The notes: generated by a model not told the origin, from the sequence alone. A DNA stretch of 64,000 nt from Bacillus benzoevorans (GCF_014207535.1 NZ_JACHGK010000007.1:62001-126000), one strand, 5' to 3'; positions 52,619-61,885 are shown, counted from the stretch's first letter. A program made the numbers and translations.

Positions 52619-54241
52619 TCAGTTAAACAGCTTGAGTAAAATTTCTAACTTTAACCGATTTAAGGGATCTTCTAAATCTAACTGAATGATATCATTAATA
52701 TGATCGATTCTTTTTCTTACCGTATTGATATGAATATAAAGTTTCTTTGCTGTATGGGTATAGTTCATTTTACAATCGAGATAGACTTTTAAGGTCTCTA
52801 TTAATTCCTTATTTTCACCGTCAGCAAATAACTCCTTTAAATCTTTTAGCATCATCTCAATTTCATCCTCTTGTATATCCATCCAAGCAAAAACTCCTAA
52901 ATCTGAGTATACAAGGTAATTTTTGTTTGGAAATAAAAGTTTGCCATTGGATAGGGTCTTTTCACATCTTAAGTAATTCCTTTTCATTCCATAAATAGAA
53001 TCACTTATATCTGAGATCCCAAATAAAAGACTAATGTGGTTCACCTTTTTTTCCAGTCTATTATTTAGTTCCTTGAAATACCCTTTAATTAATTTTAAGT
53101 TTTTTTCATGTGAAATAGATTCATCTGTTGGAATAAGAAAAATAAAACGATTTTCATCAATCATCGCCATCCTGATCCCTGGGTAACAAATATTGGTATA
53201 AACTGCATTTTTTACGATATCTCGATAACTCGAAAGATAGATATCTTTGTTCGTTTGCTTCATTAAAACTAAACAATACTTAAGGTTTATGTCTATATTA
53301 ATTTCTGCTGCACGCTTTTCGATCATTTCATGATTGGATAGATTTCCTAATAAATAGTCAGTAACAAATTTTTCAAAGCCCGCATCGCCAATATTCTGAG
53401 CCATTAGCATTTGTTCATATAGTGATTGAAGCAATACAAATCCAATGCGTAAAGCGAATTGGTCGAAATAATCGATAAGCCCTGTGGCTTCAACTACTAC
53501 AAAGTAGGCCTCAATCTTATCACCAACAGTAATGGGAACAGTAATCCAACTATAAGGCTTGTCATATTTTTCATCAAAAAAACGATAACGAACCATGTTC
53601 AGATTGTTACAAAGTATTTCTTTAGCGAAATCAAATGAAGGCTGCCAAAAGTCCTCAAGCTCTAATTTGTCTGCGAGCTTTAAAAAGGCTGGCGAACTAT
53701 AATACGCCTTCTCATTTGCTAGGTCATACAGCATGGCTGGAAAATTCATTTCTTTTTCAATCTGAGATAAGATATTATCGATTTTTCTCACCTGATAGGA
53801 CAGGTTGGAATAGTTGAGAGGATTAATATTTCTGATATTAAATTGCCTAATACTAGTATTCATCACAAGAACATTTAGTCGATTCATGATATCCATCCAA
53901 GAATGCTCGAATGGAATACTGATTAGGGGGATATTATTTTCATTAAAGAATTTTACAATATGATCTGGCATACGATTAATGTACCTTCCTAATTTAATCC
54001 CTAAAGCTGATATTCTCTTCAGATCACCTGATTCGATTAGCTTTTCGAATAAACCGGGATTTTTATAAAATACATAACCTGATGTTATCAACAATTCTCG
54101 CCCTTGATACCACCCAAAACCATCTGGAGCATCCATTACGGCTAAACCTTGTATTTGATTGTCCACTCCACCGTGACCCGCCAATAATTTATAATTTGTA
54201 AAGGCTTCCGATTTCAGCATATCTTTAACACATACACCCAT
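52619..54241 (-). CDS. PucR-family transcriptional regulator
   Basis: A 540-residue regulator with an N-terminal PucR sensory domain (about 5-125; LLAGHGGVDNQIQGLAVMDA, GRELLITSGYVFY), a middle GAF/GGDEF-like region (about 150-430) and a C-terminal PucR helix-turn-helix (about 470-538). The HTH reads LDCKMNYTHTAKKLYIHINT then VRKRIDHIND. Relatives activate catabolic operons for purines, amino acids or similar nitrogen compounds when the effector is present. It lies directly upstream of the MFS-M20 operon on the same strand with a 252-bp gap, so it is the likely regulator of that operon. B. subtilis has no such gene here that I recall. Confidence 0.88.
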   Translation of the reverse strand: MGVCVKDMLKSEAFTNYKLLAGHGGVDNQIQGLAVMDAPDGFGWYQGRELLITSGYVFYKNPGLFEKLIESGDLKRISALGIKLGRYINRMPDHIVKFFNENNIPLISIPFEHSWMDIMNRLNVLVMNTSIRQFNIRNINPLNYSNLSYQVRKIDNILSQIEKEMNFPAMLYDLANEKAYYSSPAFLKLADKLELEDFWQPSFDFAKEILCNNLNMVRYRFFDEKYDKPYSWITVPITVGDKIEAYFVVVEATGLIDYFDQFALRIGFVLLQSLYEQMLMAQNIGDAGFEKFVTDYLLGNLSNHEMIEKRAAEINIDINLKYCLVLMKQTNKDIYLSSYRDIVKNAVYTNICYPGIRMAMIDENRFIFLIPTDESISHEKNLKLIKGYFKELNNRLEKKVNHISLLFGISDISDSIYGMKRNYLRCEKTLSNGKLLFPNKNYLVYSDLGVFAWMDIQEDEIEMMLKDLKELFADGENKELIETLKVYLDCKMNYTHTAKKLYIHINTVRKRIDHINDIIQLDLEDPLNRLKLEILLKLFN

Positions 54242-54390
54242 CTTTTCAACTACCTTCTATAAAATGTCTAATAGGAAAATTATATCACAATAAGGAGGAT
54301 GAATCCTTTTGGCAGGTGTTTACAAAATAGGGATTAGCATTTCATAGTGAAGAAAAGGACGGGACAAAGCGCTTTGCTCCCTCGCCTAAT

Positions 54391-54448
54391 GCAAAAGCGG
54401 TGCCAGGCACCGCGAAAAGACAGATGTCCTTTTGCGGTGCCTGGCACC
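54391..54448. repeat. Paired REP-like palindromes after tyrS
   Basis: GCGGTGCC-A-GGCACCGC (54397-54413) and GGTGCC-T-GGCACC (54436-54448) are each palindromic. Together they form a 15-bp perfect inverted repeat (54399-54413 against 54434-54448), enclosing AAAAGACA-GA-TGTCCTTTT. The structure starts 8 nt past the tyrS stop and might end the transcript, though no clear T-run follows. Confidence 0.65.
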
Positions 54449-54455
54449 ATGGTAA

Positions 54456-55715
54456 TTAGTATTTAATTAAGAAATATTTCTTTTTCCCTCTGCGGATGAC
54501 GGTGAATTGACCTTCGATTCTGTCTTTTGCATCTACTATATAATCCGTTTCCGTGATTCGATTTCCATTAATATAAATGGCTCCATTTGCGGTATCTTCT
54601 CTTGCCTGCCGCTTGGATGAAACAATTTTTGCTGCGATAAGCAAATCAACGATTCCAATATCTTCACCTGTTGTATGTTCATAGGTCGGAACATCCTTGA
54701 AACCTTGCTTAATTTCAGCAGCGGTTAAATTTTGAATATCGCCATTGAATAGTGCTTCAGTGATTTTAACAGCCTGATCCAATGCTGACTGACCATGAAT
54801 CAACCTGGTCATTTCTTCTGCTAATGCTTTTTGTGCTTTTCTTACATGCGGTTCTGATTGCACCGATTGTTCTAATGCCTCTATTTCTTCCTTTGATAAG
54901 AAAGTGAAAAACTTCAAATACTTGATCACGTCTGCATCCGCTGTGTTAATCCAGAATTGATAAAATTCATATGGAGATGTTTTTTCCGGATCGAGCCATA
55001 CCGCCCCGCTTTCGGTTTTGCCGAATTTGGTTCCGTCTGCTTTTGTCACAAGCGGAATCGTTAATCCATATGCTTTAGAGCCTTCCGGTGCCATTTTGCG
55101 GATTAACTCAAGTCCCGTTGTAATATTTCCCCATTGGTCACTGCCGCCAACCTGCATTTTACAATCATAATTCTCATAAAGATGTAAGAAATCCATCGCC
55201 TGTAAAATCGTATAAGTAAATTCAGTGAATGAGATCCCCGTTTCAAGTCTGTTCGCAATTGTATCCTTTGCCAGCATATAGTTCACACCGACATGTTTTC
55301 CATAATCACGCAGGAATGTTACGATGTCCATTTTGCCTGCCCAGTCATAGTTATTCACCATAACGGCACCATTATCGCCTGCAAAATCAAAAATTTGGCT
55401 TAATTGTTTCTGAAGGCATTCAGCATTATGCTGGATCACTTCCGTTGTCTGCAGTTTACGTTCCTCACTTTTTCCACTTGGATCCCCAATCATCCCTGTC
55501 GCCCCGCCGACAAGTACAATTGGGCGATGACCCGCTTTTTGAAAACGGCGCAGTGTCAAATAGGGAAGTAAATGGCCGATGTGCATACTGTCTGCTGTAG
55601 GATCGACACCGCAGTAAAGTGAAATTTTTTCTTTCTCTAATGTTTCTTTAATCCCTTCCTCATCTGTCTGCTGGTAAATAATTCCTCTCCATTGTAAATC
55701 CTCAAGTAAATTCAT
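54456..55715 (-). CDS. tyrS: Tyrosyl-tRNA synthetase
   Basis: Charges tRNA-Tyr. The 419-residue class I synthetase has the HIGH motif SMHIGHLLPYLTL near 45, the Tyr-binding QVGGSDQWGNITTGLELI near 188, the KMSKS equivalent KFGKTESGAVWLD near 230, and a C-terminal S4-like domain near 352-415 (LLIAAKIVSSKRQAREDTAN). It is the TyrS rather than TyrZ type, given the KFGKT motif and S4 tail. ATG with a GGAGGG site upstream. A tyrosine T-box riboswitch controls it. Confidence 0.97.
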   Translation of the reverse strand: MNLLEDLQWRGIIYQQTDEEGIKETLEKEKISLYCGVDPTADSMHIGHLLPYLTLRRFQKAGHRPIVLVGGATGMIGDPSGKSEERKLQTTEVIQHNAECLQKQLSQIFDFAGDNGAVMVNNYDWAGKMDIVTFLRDYGKHVGVNYMLAKDTIANRLETGISFTEFTYTILQAMDFLHLYENYDCKMQVGGSDQWGNITTGLELIRKMAPEGSKAYGLTIPLVTKADGTKFGKTESGAVWLDPEKTSPYEFYQFWINTADADVIKYLKFFTFLSKEEIEALEQSVQSEPHVRKAQKALAEEMTRLIHGQSALDQAVKITEALFNGDIQNLTAAEIKQGFKDVPTYEHTTGEDIGIVDLLIAAKIVSSKRQAREDTANGAIYINGNRITETDYIVDAKDRIEGQFTVIRRGKKKYFLIKY

Positions 55716-55737
55716 TTTGTTTCCCTCCTATAAAAAA

Positions 55738-55993
55738 TAAAAAACGTCCCTGCAAACATGCAGGGACGCTGGAATGCGCGGTACCACCCAAATTGAAGAC
55801 AAGGTCTTCCACTCAAAATCGATAACGGATCATCCGTTCACTATTACTAAAGATTAACTTGTTCACAGTGAAAGCTCCGGGAGGTAATTCGCCACTTCTA
55901 TTTGCACCGGCTCGCAGCAGACGCCGGCTCTCTTTAGCAGGGATAGAAGTACTACTAAATTCCCATCAAGGCTTTTATTCTTTTCGTGTTAAT
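55738..55993 (-). promoter_or_regulatory. Tyrosine T-box riboswitch of tyrS
   Basis: Minus-strand leader of about 280 nt. The conserved T-box sequence TGGTACCGCG lies at 55786-55777, a strong GC terminator (CGTCCCTGC / GCAGGGACG with T6) at about 55770-55738, and stem I elements upstream (AGAGAGCCGGCG; GAATTACC). The probable specifier is UAC (55886-55884), a tyrosine codon. Uncharged tRNA-Tyr should favour the antiterminator. Confidence 0.93.
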
Positions 55994-55999
55994 ACTGCA

Positions 56000-56028
56000 T
56001 TTTTATCATATTCAACAAAACTTGTCAA
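56000..56028 (-). promoter_or_regulatory. Promoter of the tyrS leader
   Basis: Minus-strand TTGACA (56028-56023), 17-bp spacer, TAAAAA (56005-56000). It places the start near 55993. Confidence 0.55.
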
Positions 56029-56086
56029 ACTAAAGCAGGGAAATGTGTGAAAATTCGACAGACTTATCAATTCCTTCCCTCGTTTA

Positions 56087-56095
56087 TGCTATAAT
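56087..56095 (+). promoter_or_regulatory. Extended -10 promoter of the PBP gene
   Basis: TGCTATAAT is an extended -10 with a poor -35; it is 27 bp upstream of the start codon. Confidence 0.6.
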
Positions 56096-56122
56096 GTATG
56101 GAGATTTCAGAAGGGAGGATTT

Positions 56123-59044
56123 ATGAAATTAGAAAAAGGAACACGGAATAATAAGATAAAATCATTTATTCATAATCTTAAAACGAAAAAAGATACAAAA
56201 AAAACCCGTATTACTTTGCAGGTTATCTGGAATCTTAGCCTTCTCTTCATTATTTTAATTATTCTTGGAATATCCTTTGCAGGCGGACTGGGTGCAGGCT
56301 ATTTTGCTTCATTAGTCAAGGATGAGCCTGTCCGTACCTATGAAAGTATGAAAAAGGATGTTTACAATTATGAAGAAACATCGGAATTATATTTTGCCAA
56401 TGAAGTGTATTTAGGCAAACTTTACACGGACCTTGAAAGAGAAGAAATTGCCCTGAAAGATGTTTCCCCATATCTCGTTAACGCGGTCATCGCCACGGAA
56501 GATAAGTATTTTTACGAGCATAAAGGAATTGTTCCAAAATCAATTATTCGGGCTCTCTATCAGGAGGTAACAAACGCTAATGTACAGTCCGGAGGAAGTA
56601 CACTTACCCAGCAGCTCATCAAAAATCAGATTTTAACGAATGAAGTTTCATTTGAAAGAAAAGCGAAAGAAATCTTACTGGCTCTTCGGCTGGAAAAATT
56701 CTTTAAGAAGGAAGAAATTCTTGAAGCTTATTTAAACGTATCCACATTCGGACGTAATTCATCCGGTCGAAATATCGCCGGAGTTCAGGCTGCTGCGCAA
56801 GGTATTTTCGGTTTGAATGCGAGTGAGGTCAACTTGCCGCAGGCAGCATTTATCGCCGGACTTCCTCAAAGTCCGTTTGGCTATACTCCATATACCAATA
56901 AAGGAGAAATCAAGCAAAATCTTGAGCCCGGACTTTTGCGCATGAAAACCGTTTTAAATAGAATGTATACCGATGGAAAAATCAGCAAAAAGGAATATGA
57001 TGAGGCCCGTGCTTATGATGTAACAAAAGACTTTATCACTGTTCATGAAAACCCGGTAGAACAATATCCATGGGTCACATTTGAAATTGAGAAACGGGCT
57101 GCAGAAGTCATGTCCGTTGTTCTCGCTAAACAAGATGGTTTTACCGAAGAGGATTTAGATAATGATGATATAATGAAGGAAAAATATTTGACTCTGGCCG
57201 ACCGGGATATCCGTCAGGGAGGTTACAAAATTCACAGTACCATCAATAAAGAGATTTATGACCGGATGCAGGAAGTTGCCGTTAACTTTGCATATTACGG
57301 CACTGATCGGCAGAAATCAGTGACAGACCCGGAAACCGGCGAAACAAAAACAGAAATTGAACCTGTTGAAGCCGGTGCCATATTGATAGAAAATAAAACG
57401 GGCAAAATCATCAGTTTTGTCGGCGGAAGGGATTATAACCGTGAACAGTTGAATCATGCTACCAGCGCCAAACGCTCAAACGGTTCAACCATGAAGCCGC
57501 TTCTTGTTTACGGTCCAGCTATGGAGCTTGGCTCTATTGCTCCCGGAAGCGTTCTGCCTGATGTTCCTTTAAGATTAAACCCTGGATCCAGCCGCCCATG
57601 GCCGCAAAATTACGGCGGCGGCTACAGCGGGCTGTTAACGGCACGTGAGGCATTGACAAAATCAGCCAACATCCCTGCTGTTAAAGCTTATGTTGATATT
57701 TTGAATCAAAGACCGGCGGAATACTTAAAGAAAATGGGCTTTACCTCTTTAACTGAAGATGATTATACGAACCGCTCCACTGCATTAGGCGGTTTGACAA
57801 ACGGAGTAACTGTTGAAGAAAATACGAATGCGTATGGTACATTTGCCAATGGCGGTCAATTTATTGACGCTTACATGATTGATAGCATTACGGATAAAGA
57901 AGGCAACATTGTTTATCAGCATGAAATTAAACCTGTTGCAGTCTTTAGTCCGCAGACTGCTTATTTAACCTATGACATGCTAAGAGATGTTATCTCTAGT
58001 GGAACAGCAGTCTCCGTAAACGGACGATTGAAATTCAGCTCAGACTGGGCCGGCAAGACAGGAACAAGTCAGGATTACAAAGATTCATGGTTTGTTGCCA
58101 CTAATCCAAATGTTTCGTTTGGTGTGTGGAATGGATATGATACACCAAAACCGCTGGACAACCGCTACAAAGGATTAAGCTATGGGGTCAGAAATATTTA
58201 TTTATGGGCTGACTTAATGAACGCCGTTTATGATCTGGCACCAGGATTGGTTGATCCGCCTGAAACAGTTCAAAGACCGCCAGGCATCGTAACTCGTTCA
58301 TTTTGTGGTATATCTGGTCTTTTGCCATCCGATGCATGTGCACAGGCAGGACTCGTAAAAACTGATTTATTTAATGCAAAATTTGTCCCTGGGAGTGGTG
58401 ACGATAGTCTAATGTCCGGTAAGTATGTAACCATCGGGGATACAAAATACATGGCCTTAGATTCGACACCAGACGAATTTGCCGATACAGGATTAATCTT
58501 AGACCCTGATTATATGAAAAAAATATTTGGTGTTCACATCGACATGAGTATTTTAACAGCAAAGAACAGCAAGCTGGCCAGCGCTTTAGTTCCAGCCGCT
58601 AAACTTAGTGAAAACGGAAAAGTGCCTTCCTCTGTTTCCGTTTCCCAATCTGGGAATACGCTGCTCTGGAGCAGCAATGGAGAACATGATATTGTTGGTT
58701 ACCGTATTTACAAAGGCGGCAGTAAGGTTGGCAGTGTCAAAGCGGGCGCTTCTCTTTCCTACCCAATTGGAGATGGTTCCTACTATGTCACAGCAGTTGA
58801 TGTCGCAGGGCAGGAATCAGCGCCGTCCAATACACTAGTTATGGGTCAGCCTGAACAAACACCTGCTGAAACTGAACAGCCTGTCCAGACAACACCAAAT
58901 GAACCAGATCAGCCGGCAGGAAATACGAATAATCAAACTGGAGACTCGAATTCACAGAATGGTAATAACGGTTCGCCTGCTGACATACCAGATTCACAGA
59001 TGAATAATCAAGAAATAAACTCAAGTCAAAAACAGCCATCCTAA
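56123..59044 (+). CDS. Class A penicillin-binding protein (PBP1A family) with C-terminal FnIII-like domain
   Basis: Bifunctional cell-wall enzyme that polymerises and cross-links glycan strands. The 973-residue protein has a basic cytoplasmic N-terminus (1-33), a transmembrane segment (about 34-58), a GT51 transglycosylase (about 85-265; Glu126 in ATEDKYFYEHKG, GGSTLTQQLIKN), and a transpeptidase (about 410-700) with Ser455 in SNGSTMKPL, SAN at 514-516 and Lys645 in GKTGTSQDYKDSWF; all catalytic residues are present. A fibronectin III-like region follows (about 835-910), then a low-complexity P/E/T/N/Q tail (about 910-973) that may contact the wall. ATG with AAGGGAGG upstream. Confidence 0.92.
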   Translation: MKLEKGTRNNKIKSFIHNLKTKKDTKKTRITLQVIWNLSLLFIILIILGISFAGGLGAGYFASLVKDEPVRTYESMKKDVYNYEETSELYFANEVYLGKLYTDLEREEIALKDVSPYLVNAVIATEDKYFYEHKGIVPKSIIRALYQEVTNANVQSGGSTLTQQLIKNQILTNEVSFERKAKEILLALRLEKFFKKEEILEAYLNVSTFGRNSSGRNIAGVQAAAQGIFGLNASEVNLPQAAFIAGLPQSPFGYTPYTNKGEIKQNLEPGLLRMKTVLNRMYTDGKISKKEYDEARAYDVTKDFITVHENPVEQYPWVTFEIEKRAAEVMSVVLAKQDGFTEEDLDNDDIMKEKYLTLADRDIRQGGYKIHSTINKEIYDRMQEVAVNFAYYGTDRQKSVTDPETGETKTEIEPVEAGAILIENKTGKIISFVGGRDYNREQLNHATSAKRSNGSTMKPLLVYGPAMELGSIAPGSVLPDVPLRLNPGSSRPWPQNYGGGYSGLLTAREALTKSANIPAVKAYVDILNQRPAEYLKKMGFTSLTEDDYTNRSTALGGLTNGVTVEENTNAYGTFANGGQFIDAYMIDSITDKEGNIVYQHEIKPVAVFSPQTAYLTYDMLRDVISSGTAVSVNGRLKFSSDWAGKTGTSQDYKDSWFVATNPNVSFGVWNGYDTPKPLDNRYKGLSYGVRNIYLWADLMNAVYDLAPGLVDPPETVQRPPGIVTRSFCGISGLLPSDACAQAGLVKTDLFNAKFVPGSGDDSLMSGKYVTIGDTKYMALDSTPDEFADTGLILDPDYMKKIFGVHIDMSILTAKNSKLASALVPAAKLSENGKVPSSVSVSQSGNTLLWSSNGEHDIVGYRIYKGGSKVGSVKAGASLSYPIGDGSYYVTAVDVAGQESAPSNTLVMGQPEQTPAETEQPVQTTPNEPDQPAGNTNNQTGDSNSQNGNNGSPADIPDSQMNNQEINSSQKQPS

Positions 59045-59083
59045 CAATGTAAATAGCTCAGAAATCAATAAAACGGAAATGAA

Positions 59084-59122
59084 AAACAGACCCCCTGATT
59101 TGGTAACCAGGGGGTCTGTTTT
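59084..59122. terminator. Bidirectional terminator between the PBP gene and acsA
   Basis: Perfect arms AAACAGACCCCCTG / CAGGGGGTCTGTTT with T4 on the plus strand; convergent genes on both sides. Confidence 0.85.
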
Positions 59123-59146
59123 CTTCTATTCATATCCGAGTTTCTA

Positions 59147-60865
59147 TTAATCCTCCATCGTTGATAGATCGCCTGCCGGAAGGTTCAATTCCCAGGCTTT
59201 TAAGACGCGGCGCATAATTTTACCGCTTCGTGTTTTTGGAAGCTTATCACGGAACTCAATTTCCCTTGGTGCTGCGTGGGCGGCAAGTCCAGTTCTAACA
59301 AATTGGCGGATGTCTTCAATTAATTGGTCAGAAGCGGTATGTCCATCTACTAACGCAATAAATGCTTTAATAATTTCTCCGCGTACCGGATCCGGTTTAC
59401 CGATAACCCCAGCCTCTGCTACTGCCGGATGCTCTAAGAGCTTGCTTTCAACTTCAAATGGTCCAACCCGTTCACCGGCGGTCATAATCACATCATCCAC
59501 TCTTCCCTGGAACCAGAAATATCCATCTTCATCCATATAAGCGGAATCACCTGACACATACCAATCACCAGGCATGAAATAGGATTCATACTTTTCTGGA
59601 TTATTCCAAATGGCATTCATCATAGAAGGCCAGCCCTTACGTATAGCCAAGTTCCCCATACGATATGGCGGCAGTTCATTTCCTTGGTCATCGACAATGG
59701 CCGCTCCTACACCCGGGATCGGCTTACCCATAGAACCTGGTTTTAATTCCATAGACGGGTAGTTGCAGATCACTTGAGCACCTGTCTCTGTCATCCACCA
59801 TGTATCATGAATTCTTAAATCAAATACTTCTTTCCCCCATCTAACCACTTCCGGATTCAATGGTTCTCCGACACTTAGAATATGACGCAGACTGCTGAGA
59901 TCATAGCGTTTTACCACTTCATTACCCGCACCCATTAACATACGGAAAGCAGTCGGGGCACTATACCATACGGTTACGCCATATTCTTCAAGCATCCCAT
60001 ACCAGAGCTCAGGACTGAAGCGGCCTCCAATAATGACATTGGACGTACCCGTTAACCATGGACCGAAAATACCATATGCTGTTCCTGTAACCCAGCCAGG
60101 ATCTGCTGTGCACCAATAAATATCATCATCTTTCAAATCCAGTACCCATTTAGCCGTTTGATATTGCTGAATCATCGCATTATGAATATGTAATACTCCT
60201 TTTGGCTTTCCTGTGGAACCGGAAGTATAGTGAAGAAGTAAGCCATCAGTCCGTTCTACCCATTCAATATCGAGTTTATTGCTTGCTTCATTAAATCTCT
60301 TATTAAAATCTATAAATTTATCAGTTTCTTCAATATTATCACCGATGACAAAAACATGCTTTAATGCAGGAAGTTCAGCAACAGGAATTCGGTTTAATAA
60401 TTCCTTTGTTGTAATGATCACCTTTGCTTCACTATCCTCCAGACGGTCACGCACAGCCCCTTCCATGAAGGCCTCAAAGAGCGGTCCTACAATGGCGCCT
60501 AATTTAACAGCACCTAATACGGAAAAATATAATTCAGGCGAGCGGGGCATAAAAATAAATACCCGGTCTCCTTTCACAACATTTCCGTATTCTTTTAACA
60601 TATTCCCAGCCTTATTTGATAATTCCTTCATTTCTTTAAACGTGTATTTTTCTTTGCGTTCACCATCTTGGTAATATAACGCTATTTTGTTTTTCCGATA
60701 GCTTTCAGCATGTCTGTCGATTGCTTCATAAGCCACATTCACTTTTCCTGTTTCATACCAGGAAAAAGCTTTCTCTGTTTCTTTCCAGTCAAAATTGCGG
60801 TAAGCCTCATCATAATCTCTTAAGTTGAATTCTCCAGTTGAAGGTAATAACGTTTTCGATTCCAT
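59147..60865 (-). CDS. acsA: Acetyl-CoA synthetase
   Basis: Activates acetate to acetyl-CoA with ATP, allowing growth on low acetate. The 572-residue protein (Bacillus AcsA length) has the ANL fold: LLHYTSGSTGKPKGVLHIHN near 210-229, WWMTETGAQVICNYP near 355, YVSGDSAYMDEDGYFWFQGR near 437, and KTRSGKIMRRVLKAWEL near 543, whose Lys in SGKIMRR is the residue acetylated by AcuA in B. subtilis. It diverges from acuABC, which encodes its acetyl- and deacetylase. ATG with GGGGAGG upstream. Confidence 0.96.
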   Translation of the reverse strand: MESKTLLPSTGEFNLRDYDEAYRNFDWKETEKAFSWYETGKVNVAYEAIDRHAESYRKNKIALYYQDGERKEKYTFKEMKELSNKAGNMLKEYGNVVKGDRVFIFMPRSPELYFSVLGAVKLGAIVGPLFEAFMEGAVRDRLEDSEAKVIITTKELLNRIPVAELPALKHVFVIGDNIEETDKFIDFNKRFNEASNKLDIEWVERTDGLLLHYTSGSTGKPKGVLHIHNAMIQQYQTAKWVLDLKDDDIYWCTADPGWVTGTAYGIFGPWLTGTSNVIIGGRFSPELWYGMLEEYGVTVWYSAPTAFRMLMGAGNEVVKRYDLSSLRHILSVGEPLNPEVVRWGKEVFDLRIHDTWWMTETGAQVICNYPSMELKPGSMGKPIPGVGAAIVDDQGNELPPYRMGNLAIRKGWPSMMNAIWNNPEKYESYFMPGDWYVSGDSAYMDEDGYFWFQGRVDDVIMTAGERVGPFEVESKLLEHPAVAEAGVIGKPDPVRGEIIKAFIALVDGHTASDQLIEDIRQFVRTGLAAHAAPREIEFRDKLPKTRSGKIMRRVLKAWELNLPAGDLSTMED

Positions 60866-61055
60866 CTATTTATTCCTCCCCATGTAGATTAATCCGGCAT
60901 TGTTAAACTTTGATGTTGAAGAGTGTGCACAAATTCTATTTATCTATAAAAATACGCATATCCTATTTTTCTTAAAACTGTCTAAGTATGCAGATTTGCT
61001 AGTTCAAGCGCAATTTTCAACATTTTAGTATAACAGGGCCGACATCTTACAATCT

Positions 61056-61084
61056 ATTATAGTATATATTGATAATTTTCTCAA
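61056..61084 (-). promoter_or_regulatory. Sigma-A promoter of acsA
   Basis: Minus-strand TTGAGA (61084-61079), 17-bp spacer, TATAAT (61061-61056). The leader would be about 185 nt. Confidence 0.75.
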
Positions 61085-61138
61085 TTTTTAAAATATTATC
61101 TTTCCAAAAAAATTTTAATTGACCCAAATTATTAATAA

Positions 61139-61173
61139 AGAGAACGCTTTATTGTTTCAATATTGTGTATAAT
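61139..61173 (+). promoter_or_regulatory. Candidate cre and -10 for acuABC, shared with acsA
   Basis: AGAGAACGCTTTAT (61139-61152) matches 11 of 14 cre positions, and TATAAT lies at 61168-61173. CcpA repression of both acsA and acuABC is known in B. subtilis; here one site between the two promoters could serve both. Confidence 0.4.
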
Positions 61174-61240
61174 ATGACTAGAAACACCCATTAAACAGCA
61201 AAAATTTCCAACGTACCAGCAAAGGAGAATGATGTAGGCG

Positions 61241-61885
61241 GTGAATATATCCTTGGAACACATAAAAACCTATTATTCTAAAGATCTTGTAACTCCTGCC
61301 GGTGACCTGATTATTGAAGGTCCTATTCCTTCCAAACAGCTAGCGGAATATAAATTTCATGAAGATTTAATTGCGTTCCGCCCTTCCGAGAAGCAGCATC
61401 AGGCATTACTTGAAATAGCTGAATTGCCTGAGGGAAGGATTATTATCGCAAGAGACGGTCAAACCATTGTCGGCTATGCAACCTTTTTGTACCCTGACCC
61501 GCTTGAGCGGTGGTCAGAAGGAAAAATTGAAAATATGATTGAATTAGGAGCGATTGAAATCATTCCCCATTTTAGAGGCTTCGGAGTTGGAAAATGTATT
61601 TTGACTGTTTCGATGATGGATGATGCCATGGAAGACTATATTATCATTACAACTGAATACTACTGGCATTGGGATCTGAAAGGAACCGGATTAAATGTGT
61701 GGGAATACAGAAAAATCATGGAAAAGATGATGAACGCCGGCGGCTTGCAATGGTATGCAACCGATGACCCTGAGATTTGTTCTCATCCGGCAAACTGTCT
61801 CATGGTTCGCATCGGCAGCCGGGTCAATTCGGAATCAATCCAAAAATTTGACCGCATTCGATTCATGAATCGTTTCATGTATTAA
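61241..61885 (+). CDS. acuA: AcuA, protein lysine acetyltransferase of acetyl-CoA synthetase
   Basis: GNAT-family enzyme that acetylates the catalytic Lys of AcsA and so switches it off. The 214-residue protein has the GNAT core near 45-150, with the acetyl-CoA loop IIPHFRGFGVGKCILT near 106-121 and beta strands EGRIIIARDGQTIVGYATF before it. The start is GTG at 61241, with AAAGGAG about 13 nt upstream. First gene of acuABC, diverging from its target gene acsA. Confidence 0.93.
   Translation: MNISLEHIKTYYSKDLVTPAGDLIIEGPIPSKQLAEYKFHEDLIAFRPSEKQHQALLEIAELPEGRIIIARDGQTIVGYATFLYPDPLERWSEGKIENMIELGAIEIIPHFRGFGVGKCILTVSMMDDAMEDYIIITTEYYWHWDLKGTGLNVWEYRKIMEKMMNAGGLQWYATDDPEICSHPANCLMVRIGSRVNSESIQKFDRIRFMNRFMY

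Noticed and set aside
55859..56050. 63-codon plus-strand ORF between tyrS and the PBP gene
   Set aside because: It lies on the complement of the T-box leader, whose RNA landmarks explain the sequence.
56050..56057. TGTCGAA (0A-box core) on the minus strand near the PBP promoter
   Set aside because: Only the 7-nt core matches, which occurs by chance many times in a window of this size.
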